Below are positions 48,703-58,782 of a stretch of DNA of 64,000 bases, piece after piece. Each line of letters begins with the position of its first letter. The first letter of the stretch is position 1. The DNA is from Trichomonas vaginalis G3 (taxonomy: Eukaryota > Parabasalia > Trichomonadida > Trichomonadidae): NCBI RefSeq assembly GCF_026262505.1, contig NC_067203.1:9920001-9984000 (forward strand), read 5' to 3'. Made by a program: the position numbers and the translations under genes. The notes below the pieces were generated by a model. The model worked only from the letters and a program-made list of their open reading frames with translations. It did no database searches and was not told the DNA's origin.

Positions 48703-50328
48703 CTACAGGCCGATGTCTTCAAGTGGATCTGATGGTTTGAATATTGAATGTGACTTTGTTGAAGATCTAACGAAAGAATAGTCACCAGAAGCACCTGACT
48801 TATCATAACTTGAGTCTTCGAAGTCAGCTTTGACTTGGAAAACTCTCCATGTTGGAGTTCTGACAGATAATCCTTGTTCAATCGTAGAAATTGAGTTGTA
48901 TGAGTATCCGACGTATCCACAGTGGTTTTCAGAGTTACTTGGCGGATCAACCAGTCTCATTGCGTAGTACAAGTGCTCAATTGGAATTGTATCAACTAAT
49001 TTGACTTCTTGTGTCCGTGCGTTGATGATATAAACGCATGGTACACCAGAATCAAGGAATTTGATAACAGGAGACTTTGAATTTCCATTTCTTAAAAGAT
49101 AATAATATTCTCCTTCCGAACAATGGGTTTTGTTGATGCATTTCAACAGGGAACCTCCCGTAAATGTTCTACCACCCAAATGGCGTGTTATATCTGTAGA
49201 ACATTTAGTTCCATCGCCTGTTTTTTCCAAACAAGATTTTGTGACTGGAGTCCATTTGGAAACATCATCAGGATTTGGACAAATCATCTGCTCTTGTTCA
49301 TGGGAAATCAGTCCGTACAAGTATTCGATGGAATGGCCGCGAGATCCCCAACTATTTCGTAAAATGAAGGCTCCTTTCGTTGGTTTGCGACGTGTGATGT
49401 TAAGCATGAGCGGTTCTTCAAGGTCATCATTGTAACCAACGAGAACCATGGCGTGGCCAACTCCGTAAACCAAATTATCTGTATAATGAGTTATCATTTC
49501 AGCTGTGTTTGGTTTTGAGATCTGGTAATCGAGGAATGAGCAGTACTTTGTATTATCATGTGGGCATTCGAGTAAATGCTCTGTACAGATCGAAGTATTT
49601 TTGATAATTGGATTTTGATCGCATTCGAAGTAATATCGAGACACAGGCATGGGGAATGAGAATGAAAGAGGGTATCTGTACTTGTAGAGTAAATCTTTGA
49701 TTCTATCGATGCCAATTCCCAATTCTCCGCCACTAAGCTTGAATTTGATAGGATTTGATGCCATTGCCTTATCGTATTTAGGACACTTCATTTCATCCTT
49801 TGGTAATTCGTTGTATGGGCAAGCAGAAATCGGAAGAACTGAAGTTTTGAAATCATCAAAGTATTCGTAGAATGTAATAAATTCTTCGATGGATCCACCA
49901 TCAGCGTGTCCACGTCTCCTTAAACCTGATAAGCAGGGCACTGCTTTCGTATATTTCTTGCATTTATCAACCATCCACTTCGCAAGTGCATCCTGAGAGA
50001 AGCCAACGTACTCAGTATCATTCAAGAAACCTTTCATGATTCCATTGTGCTTGTATTGAGATTCGAGAAGATAAATTGAAGAAAAGGCCCAGCACGTGCC
50101 TCTATCGAATTGATTCCAGGCTGGTAGTAAATAACTTGAGTTAACCATAAATTTCCTTGGTGGAGGAAGATATGGATCTTTGTAGTTGACAGGAATTTGA
50201 ATCTTTTTAGAGAATAAGAAATAGAGAAGATAACCAATAAAGCAAGATAAGATTAGGGCTATCAGAATGAAGATATATTTCCTATTTTTCTTGCGCGAAA
50301 CTATAGTCTCGTAGGTAATATCTTCCAT
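48703..50328 (-). CDS. Membrane-anchored papain-family cysteine protease
   Basis: A 541-residue protein. A short cytoplasmic N-terminus with basic KKNRK is followed by one helix (YIFILIALILSCFIGYLLYF, about residues 19-38) and an external papain (C1) domain, so it is a type II membrane protein. Gln73 (NQFDRGTCWAF) and catalytic Cys79 begin the domain; His292 lies in GVGHAMVLVGYND and Asn325 in FILRNSWGSRG. There is no typical pro-domain. A C-terminal extension of about 200 residues has many Cys (CLEKTGDGTKC, CINKTHC). Trichomonad cathepsin-like proteases degrade host proteins; membrane anchoring is unusual. Start supported by the single long frame. Stop is TAG. Confidence 0.85.
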   Translation of the reverse strand: MEDITYETIVSRKKNRKYIFILIALILSCFIGYLLYFLFSKKIQIPVNYKDPYLPPPRKFMVNSSYLLPAWNQFDRGTCWAFSSIYLLESQYKHNGIMKGFLNDTEYVGFSQDALAKWMVDKCKKYTKAVPCLSGLRRRGHADGGSIEEFITFYEYFDDFKTSVLPISACPYNELPKDEMKCPKYDKAMASNPIKFKLSGGELGIGIDRIKDLLYKYRYPLSFSFPMPVSRYYFECDQNPIIKNTSICTEHLLECPHDNTKYCSFLDYQISKPNTAEMITHYTDNLVYGVGHAMVLVGYNDDLEEPLMLNITRRKPTKGAFILRNSWGSRGHSIEYLYGLISHEQEQMICPNPDDVSKWTPVTKSCLEKTGDGTKCSTDITRHLGGRTFTGGSLLKCINKTHCSEGEYYYLLRNGNSKSPVIKFLDSGVPCVYIINARTQEVKLVDTIPIEHLYYAMRLVDPPSNSENHCGYVGYSYNSISTIEQGLSVRTPTWRVFQVKADFEDSSYDKSGASGDYSFVRSSTKSHSIFKPSDPLEDIGL

Positions 50329-51011
50329 TTTGTCAATTTGTCAGACGGTGTCAAATTCTTCATATCATATTTCAGATGAATTCCTTTTACATTGCTTCGA
50401 AACTGTATTTACTATAGCTATCAATAAAATGTAAAATCATCAAGTAATATGGAATATTCAAACTATTTTCGTAGCATATTCAATCAATTTTCATTATGTA
50501 GTATATGAAACTTCTATATTTTGCGTTTAGAATGCAGTTGTTAGCTTGCGAGCTCAAAATAAACTAATTTTTCGAATCCGAATTATATTTTCGCAATTAT
50601 TAAAAAGAAATTAATGGATTCATGATCTTTTCAAATTTTATTTTTAATTCAATATGTAAAATCTGAAATTTCACATTATTAATCTATAAAATTTTTAAAA
50701 TTGTGCCTGCAAAGATGTATTGGCGCACAGACGCATCGAATGATTCAATTCTTTTTGGAATCCATATTCAGTACGATAAAATAAGGGAGAACTGTGAAAA
50801 AATCATTTACCTTTTTTTATATTTGAATGAAGCTGTCCATATCATATAAGTCTTTTGAATGTATGTAAGATGATTTAATTGTTCCGATGATGTTTTTTTT
50901 TATGAAATAACAACAAACAAAGAAATCAAGTAGATTATTAAAAAGAGCAAACGCTAGACAATTAAAATAATTTACTTCATGATGAAAATTATAAAAATCT
51001 ATATAATAAAC
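50329..51011. other. Intergenic, 0.68 kb, no gene recognised
   Basis: AT-rich and featureless apart from short poly-T runs. Confidence 0.6.
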
Positions 51012-53537
51012 TTAGTGAAGCCAGAAAGTAGATAAGTTTTCAGGCTGTTCGTCGCCGAAACCTTCTTTCTTTTCGCCACCTTCATTGTTATCTCCATCTT
51101 CGTTTGTTTTCCTGTTACCCATGTAGAAAACACTATCAGAGAAATCGCTTGTTGCTGATGAATATTCATCTTTAGCAACACCGAGACCGTACTTCTCGTT
51201 GTTCTTGTCTCTGAACTCTTGCATTGTGTACATTCCTCTCCTCCTTATCCAAATAAATAAGGCGTAGAAGAAGAATCCGATAGTTGCACAAATTAAAGCG
51301 ATAGGAATTTCATTTCCAAGAGTACCAAGATCGCGGCCGGCTACTTCAACAACATACAAGGTTGGTCCTGCCAAGGAATATGCAGAAATTTGATCAAAAA
51401 CAGTCTTGAGATTTGAAAATAGACTTGTAACACCATTCTGGAAGGACCTTAAAGCATCATAAAGTCGTATTTGTACGTATTGTTCGTATTTACCATCTTT
51501 GACGCCGAAATCAACTGTGTATGCATTTGCAAAAGTACTAAGAATCCTTGATCTGAAGACAACGTATGTTTTATTGTAAGGACCATCTGGACTGTAAATC
51601 ATATTCTTAAGTGTGTTAAGATCTTCCTTTAATTCTTGCTGTTTGGCAGGATCTGTAATTGTTGCTGTAGATGCTTTATAAAATTCATCTTCAAAGTTGA
51701 AATCCTTAATATTGGTTCCATTCTCTGGTATGTAGTCTGAGATTCTTGGGGTAATTTCGTTTGTAAAGATTTTTTGGGTATTAAGAAAGACTTGATGATT
51801 AGCGTTATCGGGGAATGCTGCGATGTATGCAAGTAGATCTTCCATCCGGAGAATTCCGTTTATATCTAAGGCTGTTCCCAAACCTTTGGAAGTAACTTCA
51901 GAATTTTTGTAGGCAAAGCTATCAATAATGGATTTAATTGGATCCCAATTCTCTGGGAAGGTGAAGCTGTAGCCAGTTACGTTGAATTCGAGAGAATAAT
52001 TCTTGACCAAAAATGAGATTTTCATGTCAGGGAAGCCTATAGATCTATCGGTAAAGAGGCCTGTTATTCCAGTACCAATATTAGCCGTTGTTTGGTTGAA
52101 ATCGTCTGTAAGGACATAAGAGACATATCCAACCAGAGAAGTTACAACAACTAATACAAGGAATATGATAGTGTATAGAATCGGGAATATCATATTAGTT
52201 GAAGCGCAGCAGCGACTACATTTGGAGTGGCCGGTGAATAATCCAGAATAAATGACTGCTGTGAAAATAATGATGATCGCGATGACTGCAATAAATATAA
52301 TGGAATACTGGTTAATCTTCTTCTGGTATTTTTGGATTTTGTCTAAATTAGCGTTCATACTTGGATTTGTGTCTGCAAGAGCGGAACAGTTAGCGTTGTC
52401 TTGGAAAGAATTAAGTTGGTCAGCAAATTTTGCCTCTAAGTCAAGAGCATCCTTTATTGTGTCACTGTAATTCTTCGTAAAATCGTAAAGATTATCCATG
52501 GATTCTTTGAGCGGTGAGACCATTTCGTCAATGTTATCTAAAGCAGACTGAATCTGATCTCTGACGTCTTTGATATTTTGGGTTAAATCGATTTTCTCAT
52601 TTGATTGACCGTTTTCTTCCAAAAGATCATTAATTTTTTTAATTTGCATAGCAATAGGTGCTGATGCATTATTAATAAATTGAGCAAATATGTCTTCTTC
52701 ATAATAATCCGACTTCACGAGAGTAGAAACTGCTTCTGCATCTCTTTGTACTGCACCTATTAGATCTTCGAATGATTGTTGAAAACCTTGGCCAAGGCTT
52801 GTAATAACTTGAACAAATGGATCTGAAGCGTTACGAAAAGCATCGATGGCTTTACTCGTTCCATTATATAAATCATCGTTAAGATGACAATATGTATTTT
52901 TGGCATTAAGTGCTTTCTGTGAAACGTCGTTAACTGCTGGAAGAATAAGAAAAGTGAAAATCAAAGAGATAACCATAAGAACTGTACCAATGTGGAAGAA
53001 AAAGCACGTCAAAATGCTTGCTTTTGAAGACTCTTGAGCTTTGCAACAGCAACAGCAGAGAAATGAATCGAAAATGTAAAAAACAAGCAAAGCAAGTGCA
53101 ACCACGATACCAAATATCGCGTAGGCGACACCCCCTAATACAACTCCAATCATTGCATCTGAGTCTTTTCCTCCAAGATTAGAATTTAATGCCGCGTCCA
53201 AAGAATCTTGAAGCTTAATTTCTGGAAATGTTAGATTGCCTTCATGATCACCCATGGAATCAGTTGTAACATTTGTAAGGAATGGTGTGGTATAATTTAA
53301 AATTAATCCGGAGACATTTATAGGTTCGTCTAACAAATTGTCAAACACATCGTTTACAATCTTTGACAAACTAACATTAGGTTTTAGTGTGTAGCCGGCG
53401 ATTTTTTTGTCGTTAAACTTTGTTGCCAGTGAATGCATTGTTTTGATATATGAAAACAAAGGTCCTGTGACCTTGGGATATGCATGTGGGTAAAAATCAA
53501 CTGCAGAAATGGCTACTGTAAACAAGAACAAGAACAT
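51012..53537 (-). CDS. Prominin-like five-helix membrane protein
   Basis: An 841-residue protein. It has an N-terminal signal peptide (MFLFLFTVAISAVDF) and five further hydrophobic helices: about 133-160 (VLGGVAYAIFGIVVALALL, then a CCCCCK patch), about 174-200, about 400-422 (YSIIFIAVIAIIIIFTAVIY), about 440-465, and about 765-785 (PIALICATIGFFFYALFIWI). Two large external loops with Asn-linked glycosylation sites (NVTTDS, NYTTP, NQTT) lie between. A helix, Cys-rich motif and two loops of similar size are the prominin (CD133) topology, a family that marks membrane protrusions. The C-terminal cytoplasmic tail is charged and Asn/Glu-rich. Sequence identity to prominin was not established; the assignment is by topology. 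Confidence 0.65.
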   Translation of the reverse strand: MFLFLFTVAISAVDFYPHAYPKVTGPLFSYIKTMHSLATKFNDKKIAGYTLKPNVSLSKIVNDVFDNLLDEPINVSGLILNYTTPFLTNVTTDSMGDHEGNLTFPEIKLQDSLDAALNSNLGGKDSDAMIGVVLGGVAYAIFGIVVALALLVFYIFDSFLCCCCCKAQESSKASILTCFFFHIGTVLMVISLIFTFLILPAVNDVSQKALNAKNTYCHLNDDLYNGTSKAIDAFRNASDPFVQVITSLGQGFQQSFEDLIGAVQRDAEAVSTLVKSDYYEEDIFAQFINNASAPIAMQIKKINDLLEENGQSNEKIDLTQNIKDVRDQIQSALDNIDEMVSPLKESMDNLYDFTKNYSDTIKDALDLEAKFADQLNSFQDNANCSALADTNPSMNANLDKIQKYQKKINQYSIIFIAVIAIIIIFTAVIYSGLFTGHSKCSRCCASTNMIFPILYTIIFLVLVVVTSLVGYVSYVLTDDFNQTTANIGTGITGLFTDRSIGFPDMKISFLVKNYSLEFNVTGYSFTFPENWDPIKSIIDSFAYKNSEVTSKGLGTALDINGILRMEDLLAYIAAFPDNANHQVFLNTQKIFTNEITPRISDYIPENGTNIKDFNFEDEFYKASTATITDPAKQQELKEDLNTLKNMIYSPDGPYNKTYVVFRSRILSTFANAYTVDFGVKDGKYEQYVQIRLYDALRSFQNGVTSLFSNLKTVFDQISAYSLAGPTLYVVEVAGRDLGTLGNEIPIALICATIGFFFYALFIWIRRRGMYTMQEFRDKNNEKYGLGVAKDEYSSATSDFSDSVFYMGNRKTNEDGDNNEGGEKKEGFGDEQPENLSTFWLH

Positions 53538-54426
53538 AATAATTTTTTTACTCTGAATCTTTCAATGTCATAAAAACTTTTTCAAAGCTGCAAAATCAAA
53601 ACTTGAAAGAAATGAATGATTTCGCGTGCATTAATGAATACCGTATTTTTATCCAAAAAAATTTACTTAACTGCCAAATTTGTCACTTTTCATGTGATCG
53701 ATGTAAATATTAAAATCAAGGATAAAAAATTAATTTAAATGTGTATTCCGAGAAAGAATCCCAATCCACTTTTTTCTGAGAATGTGATCGTAAATTTTTT
53801 GATCAAACCTTTATATTTCTTTATAAGTAAGTTGGTTCTTGGATCTTTTTATGGAAAATTTTTAAAACCGAAATCAATTTTTGAATTGTATTGAATCGAT
53901 TGTATCAATTCTCACCGAAAAAAAGATTGCGAATATGAAGTTTTTCAGCTACAAAAACTAGTCTATGGGTTTATTGGCACCATAAAAAGCAAATGATGTA
54001 AATACATGCCAATATAACTATTTTGACCTGAAAATCAATTAGACGCACCACTATTAAATATGACCAGACTGCATTGTAATTGAATGGTACACCGATAGTA
54101 AATTTTACTCTGAAATGATCTCTGATAAAGAAATAAAATATTAAGGTGAAAGTATTCTCTAGTTATGATAAATTAATCACACTAAAACAATTAGTACAAG
54201 AAAGCTAAGACCCGGAATATAACGAAACTGTATCAAAATTCAAAAAATGTGATGAAAAAGATTTCAATTCTTTAATAAAGGTATGTTTAAATAATAAAAT
54301 TACAAATAAAAGTATTATCGATGTTCAAAGGCTATAAATTATAATTACTTGAGTTTATTATCAAATGACTCAAAACAGATAGTGAAAATAAATAAAGAAT
54401 ACAATAAAATATTAAAAAATTATTTC
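53538..54426. other. Intergenic, 0.89 kb
   Basis: AT-rich; TGTCACTTTT at 53681-53690. No gene seen. Confidence 0.6.
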
Positions 54427-55305
54427 TTATGCGCTTTCAGCGTCTAAAAGCTGAACTTCATGGCTATCATTATACTTATTGTGACGCTTTGTAATTGTAC
54501 CACGATATAGCGGTATTTCTTTGGCATCATTAATTGGCTTTTGAACTAAAAAGTTAAGACAAATAATGAAACTAACCTGATTAAGAACAGAAGTTAAAAG
54601 TTGAGTGACAACTCTAGCCCAACCACCAATCCAAGGGCTAACTTCGGATACAAGTGAGGCCACAAAGAAGGCAATATATGTAAGAGAAAATCTTCCGACA
54701 ATTCTTTTATGATTTCGATTTAATCCGAGGTAATCAGAGTCATCGCGAATTCTAACCGTGATAATAAAGCAAACTAATACTAGTATAAATATCACTGTTG
54801 ATTGTAAAGTTGAATTGAAACAAGTATTCTCTGACTCGTTATATGATTCAAATACTGGGAGATCCAATTTAAATATATCGACAATGACTATTGCTGCTGT
54901 AATAATAACTGTAATCAAAGATATCAATACTGCTTTTTTGATAATTGGGGAGTTTGGGGTTCCTGAATCTAGTGCTGCGACACTTGTCGCTAATTTTATT
55001 AATATTGTTACGATAATTATAAAAATCGATAAAAAGAGACCAGAATGAGCGCATCCATAAGCTGCACAAACTGGCGAACCAACTTTTTTACCGTATAACT
55101 TTGTGAGCATTCTAACATTTGCGACGGCGTATATCAATGTATATAAAAATGCGGATAAAGCGAGAAACAATCGAGTTCGCCACATTCTGTTAAATTCAAG
55201 CTCTTTCCACTTGCGCGTGAGTGCCATAATATATATGTAATAGCATATAAATGGAATTGCAATAACAATTTCCAATATGTCTGATATAAGATTCATTTCT
55301 ACCAT
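54427..55305 (-). CDS. Seven-helix membrane protein of unknown family, 292 aa
   Basis: Seven hydrophobic helices: about 7-28, 46-65, 92-112, 125-145, 166-186, 205-225 and 236-256. Loops include a charged ALTRKWKELEFNRMWRTR loop after helix 1, a Cys-containing loop (GSPVCAAYGCAHS), and a Cys/Asn-rich loop (FESYNESENTCFNSTL). The tail ends in EVQLLDAESA. The topology fits a seven-transmembrane receptor-like or TOM1/THH1-type family, but I cannot see a signature (no DRY, NPxxY or rhodopsin Lys). T. vaginalis has many such orphan proteins. Confidence 0.6.
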   Translation of the reverse strand: MVEMNLISDILEIVIAIPFICYYIYIMALTRKWKELEFNRMWRTRLFLALSAFLYTLIYAVANVRMLTKLYGKKVGSPVCAAYGCAHSGLFLSIFIIIVTILIKLATSVAALDSGTPNSPIIKKAVLISLITVIITAAIVIVDIFKLDLPVFESYNESENTCFNSTLQSTVIFILVLVCFIITVRIRDDSDYLGLNRNHKRIVGRFSLTYIAFFVASLVSEVSPWIGGWARVVTQLLTSVLNQVSFIICLNFLVQKPINDAKEIPLYRGTITKRHNKYNDSHEVQLLDAESA

Positions 55306-55670
55306 TTTTTAATTTTTGTCATAAATCAAAAACTCAAAATTTCAAGACCCTCTTTGTTTAAATTAAATGATTATTGGTTTATTGGATTCCTATTATATAA
55401 TGCACCATGTATATTAGGTTTTGATTTAAAAACTTCAGGAGTTTAGATTTTCAATAGAAATATTGATAAAACTCATTGAATATTTTCAAGCGACAAAATT
55501 ACTTCCAACGTTTTACGATTTATATTTAAAATATAGCTTAAGCCATGCTATGTTTCTTTTGAAAAGTTAAATAATTAGGAACAATTTCATAGATTACGAA
55601 TTATTATAAGAAAAGCATAATTTTCATACAAGAAATACAAGGTTAGAGAACCTAAGTTTATTATTATAAA

Positions 55671-56724
55671 TAAGGGTTTCGTTTTGCGAAAAAAACGTAC
55701 AATACGCAATTTCGCTAAAAAAACATTTAGCTAGCAATTTCGACCTTTGACTCCACTCAAGACGTCACTTTTTTAATTTTGCGGTATCATATTTTTGGAA
55801 AATCTTTATGAATATTATATAAAAAGTCTCTTTAATATCTATATTTCATATTTTTATCGATTTTTAAAGTTTTTGCGAAAAGTATTCAATTATTTTTGCT
55901 ATTTGGTCGGGTAAATGTCAGATTTGCGACATTTTCTGATATGATATTCAGATTCTACGTTGATAATAATGCATATAGAACCCTCTTGCTATTGTGTCAA
56001 AATTGCGAAACCGATAGCAAAAATATCTCGCAATATCAAAATTGAGATATTGAGTGAATTATGCATTATAGAGATTAAAAATCTGATTTGTGAAAACATC
56101 TCATCAGTTTCTAGCTAATTCAAAAATCTTTACTATCTTATTCGATTAAAATGAAAAGGGAATAGTTTCATTATGCTTTAAATGACAGCCTTATAATATA
56201 ATCATAGTTTTCGCTCAATATGCAGCATTTTTTTTCGAAATCTATGGTCAATATCCTAAATACTGATTGCTTTGCATTCATATCTCTTACATTTTCTATA
56301 CCCACATCACTATTCATTGCTATTCCTATCTTTTTCATTTTTGTTTGTTTCTCATAATTTCTCAAAAAACATGATAACTTGATATTTGTAAATATCATAC
56401 TTTATAACGTAAATAAGAACTTGACCTATTAAGAAAAGCAGTAATGAAAAGAAAATCTGAAATTCATAAAAATTACAAGTTTCTGATGACAATTAGCTTA
56501 ATTAAACCAGGTACAAGATTATATAATTGTATTTTCTATCCAATTATCCATATAATATCTTATCCAGAAAAAATAACTTGATCAATACCAAATGATTTTT
56601 TAACTAGTAAATAAAGTATTTTCTTTACACACACATTGTATATCATAGTTTTTTTTTGGTTTCGCAAAACATCCAAAAACAAATATGCTATAAAAGTGAC
56701 AATTTTAGCAAAACGAAATCCTTA
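55671..56724. mobile_element. Non-autonomous TIR element, 1.05 kb
   Basis: Left end TAAGGGTTTCGTTTTGCGAA; right end, reversed, TAAGGATTTCGTTTTGCTAA. It is flanked by TTATAAA on both sides (55664-55670 and 56725-56731), a 7-bp target-site duplication. Both ends contain AAAAGTGAC-type boxes (55763 and 56692). It is internally AT-rich; the 75-residue frame at 56171-56398 shows no transposase features. Same termini style as the 30328-32527 and 21253-22941 elements. Confidence 0.85.
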
Positions 56725-56753
56725 TTATAAATATATAAAACTATAAAAAGCCT

Positions 56754-57965
56754 TTAGAATTCCTGGTTCTTCTCATTGCGAGCAATGATGCCCTTGATAG
56801 CACCAGCAACAGACTTGCACTTGCAGTGCATGATCATGGAAGCGATTATGAATGGCTTGTGGGAGGCCTCGAAGTATGTATCAAGGCGGTTCTTCTGGAA
56901 GCACTCGTTTGTGATTTCACCGCGTTCGCATGAGAGTCCAGAGATATCTGCTGGAAGGCAGTGCATGTAGAGGGCCTTGCCGTCCTTTGTTGTAGCCATC
57001 ATCTCGTCATCGCATTGCCAGTCGATGTACTTCTTGTTGAGTTCGAGGCATTCCTTCTCTGTTGCCTTAAGGCCATCATAGTCCTTCTTCTTAAGCTGCT
57101 GTGTACGCTTCTCGGAAATCCACATTGGAGCCCAGGACTTTGGATAGACGACATCAGCGCCCTTGAAAGCCTCTCTCATGTTGTGTGAGATTTCGAATGA
57201 GCCGCCAGCCTTCTCAGCGTTCTTCTTTGTGATTTCGATGATTTCTGGGATGAGATCGTAGCCCTCTGGGTGAGCGAGGACAAGGTTTGTGCCGAAGCGG
57301 GAAAGAAGGGCGATGAAGCCTTGTGGGACGGAAAGTGGCTTGCCATATGATGGAGAATAAGCCCAGGACATGACAATCTTCTTGCCGCGGAGAGCCTCGA
57401 GGGATCCGAAGACCTTAACGAGGTGGGAAAGATCAGCCATAGCCTGTGTTGGGTGATCTTCATCGCACTGAAGGTTGATGATGCATGGGCGCTTGAAGAG
57501 AACCTTCTTTTCAGCGGATTCTGTGATGGACTCGCCAACTTCGAGCATGTACTTGTGGCCAGCGCCAAGGTAAAGGTCATCACGGATACCGATGGCCTCT
57601 GTGAAGAATGAGATCATTGTAGCTGTTTCGCGAACTGTTTCACCGTGGGAGATCTGGGACTTGCCTTCATCGAGATCGGAAAGGGAAAGGCCGAGCATTG
57701 ATGTGGCAGAGGCGAAGGAGAAGCGTGTACGTGTTGAGTTATCACGGAAGATGGAAGCGCCAAGGCCGGACTTGAAAATCTTGCAAGAAACGTTGTTCTT
57801 GATGAGTTCCTCAAGTGCCCATGAGCAGTTGAGTGTGGATCTGATTGTTTCGTCGTTCATATCCCATGTGCGGAGCCAGTCCTTGCCATAGGTGCAGATC
57901 TTGCCATCGAGCTTCTCGAGTTCCTGAACGTAGCCGTCAAGAGCAGACATTGAAGGTGAAGTCAA
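56754..57965 (-). CDS. YgeW-type knotted carbamoyltransferase
   Basis: A 403-residue protein. Carbamoyl-phosphate motif STRTR is at residues 77-81, HPTQ at 171-174 and HCLP at 335-338, the last in the YgeW-specific HCLPADISGLSCERGEI. The whole chain aligns with E. coli YgeW (for example FRDNSTRTRFSFASA, DEGKSQISHGETVRETA, PSYGKPLSVPQG, YPKSWAPMW). YgeW-type proteins resemble ornithine/aspartate carbamoyltransferases, but their natural substrate is unsettled; the E. coli gene lies in a purine-catabolism cluster. In T. vaginalis, ornithine carbamoyltransferase completes the arginine dihydrolase pathway, so this enzyme may fill that role. C-ending codons and GC in the mid-40% range match highly expressed genes here. 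Stop is TAAA. Confidence 0.9.
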   Translation of the reverse strand: MTSPSMSALDGYVQELEKLDGKICTYGKDWLRTWDMNDETIRSTLNCSWALEELIKNNVSCKIFKSGLGASIFRDNSTRTRFSFASATSMLGLSLSDLDEGKSQISHGETVRETATMISFFTEAIGIRDDLYLGAGHKYMLEVGESITESAEKKVLFKRPCIINLQCDEDHPTQAMADLSHLVKVFGSLEALRGKKIVMSWAYSPSYGKPLSVPQGFIALLSRFGTNLVLAHPEGYDLIPEIIEITKKNAEKAGGSFEISHNMREAFKGADVVYPKSWAPMWISEKRTQQLKKKDYDGLKATEKECLELNKKYIDWQCDDEMMATTKDGKALYMHCLPADISGLSCERGEITNECFQKNRLDTYFEASHKPFIIASMIMHCKCKSVAGAIKGIIARNEKNQEF

Positions 57966-58782
57966 TTGAATGGCCTAACCATCGTATACATTGAATTTGA
58001 TTGTTTTCATCGTTTTCGATTTCTCAATTTTTGAATTGGAACTTGTCATTAATAATCCCAAAATCCATAAATTGTCAATTTATCCAAACATTTCAAAAAC
58101 CATTTATCGTTCTCAAATAATTTATTTTGTCAGTTTCTCTATCGGTCGATTTCTCATTTTAAGTTTATGATGTATTTTTCGAGGAATAGCCAAAATGGTG
58201 TCTTTGTTCTCCTTGTTTGCCTTTCAATTTTTCAAAGATATTTCAAATCTCGTAATCAGGGATAACAATTCTCGTTATTTTGATGTAATCCTTATGGGAT
58301 AGACCTTAAAATTAATCCATTTAAAATAAATATTTCAAATCAGCAATTTTGCTTGTGTGTTGCTTCTAAATAATTTTTCAATTTTTCTCCAGTACAAAAC
58401 AGTCATAAAATGATCTTATCGATTTACCTTTGTAAACAACCCGGATTCTTTTAATTAATAAACGAAGCTTCTAGATTAAAATCACTCCGTTCAAAATGTA
58501 ATTGATTCCTACTTTTCAACATGGTCGATATTCAGCTGATGACTAAACGATCTATGGCATCTTTATTGTTGAAATATCTAATCAATAGTTTTCCATCTGC
58601 TTTAATGAATCAAATGCTATTCAATTATACCAATTTATCTCTTGAAATAAGAATCATTTAAAACCTTGTCGATAATTAAATGTAATATTTCTATTCTCGA
58701 TATGATCCAGAGAAAAATTAAATTTTGTCGATACAATAATTCGAAAAAACTATAAGTAATTTTAAATAATAATATTAAATTT
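57966..58782. other. Intergenic, 0.82 kb
   Basis: AT-rich; TTCACCTTCA directly precedes the carbamoyltransferase ATG on the minus strand and may be its initiator. No other gene. Confidence 0.55.

Noticed and set aside
56171-56398. Short protein inside the 1.05-kb element
   Set aside because: AT-rich 75-residue frame with no transposase motif or coding texture.
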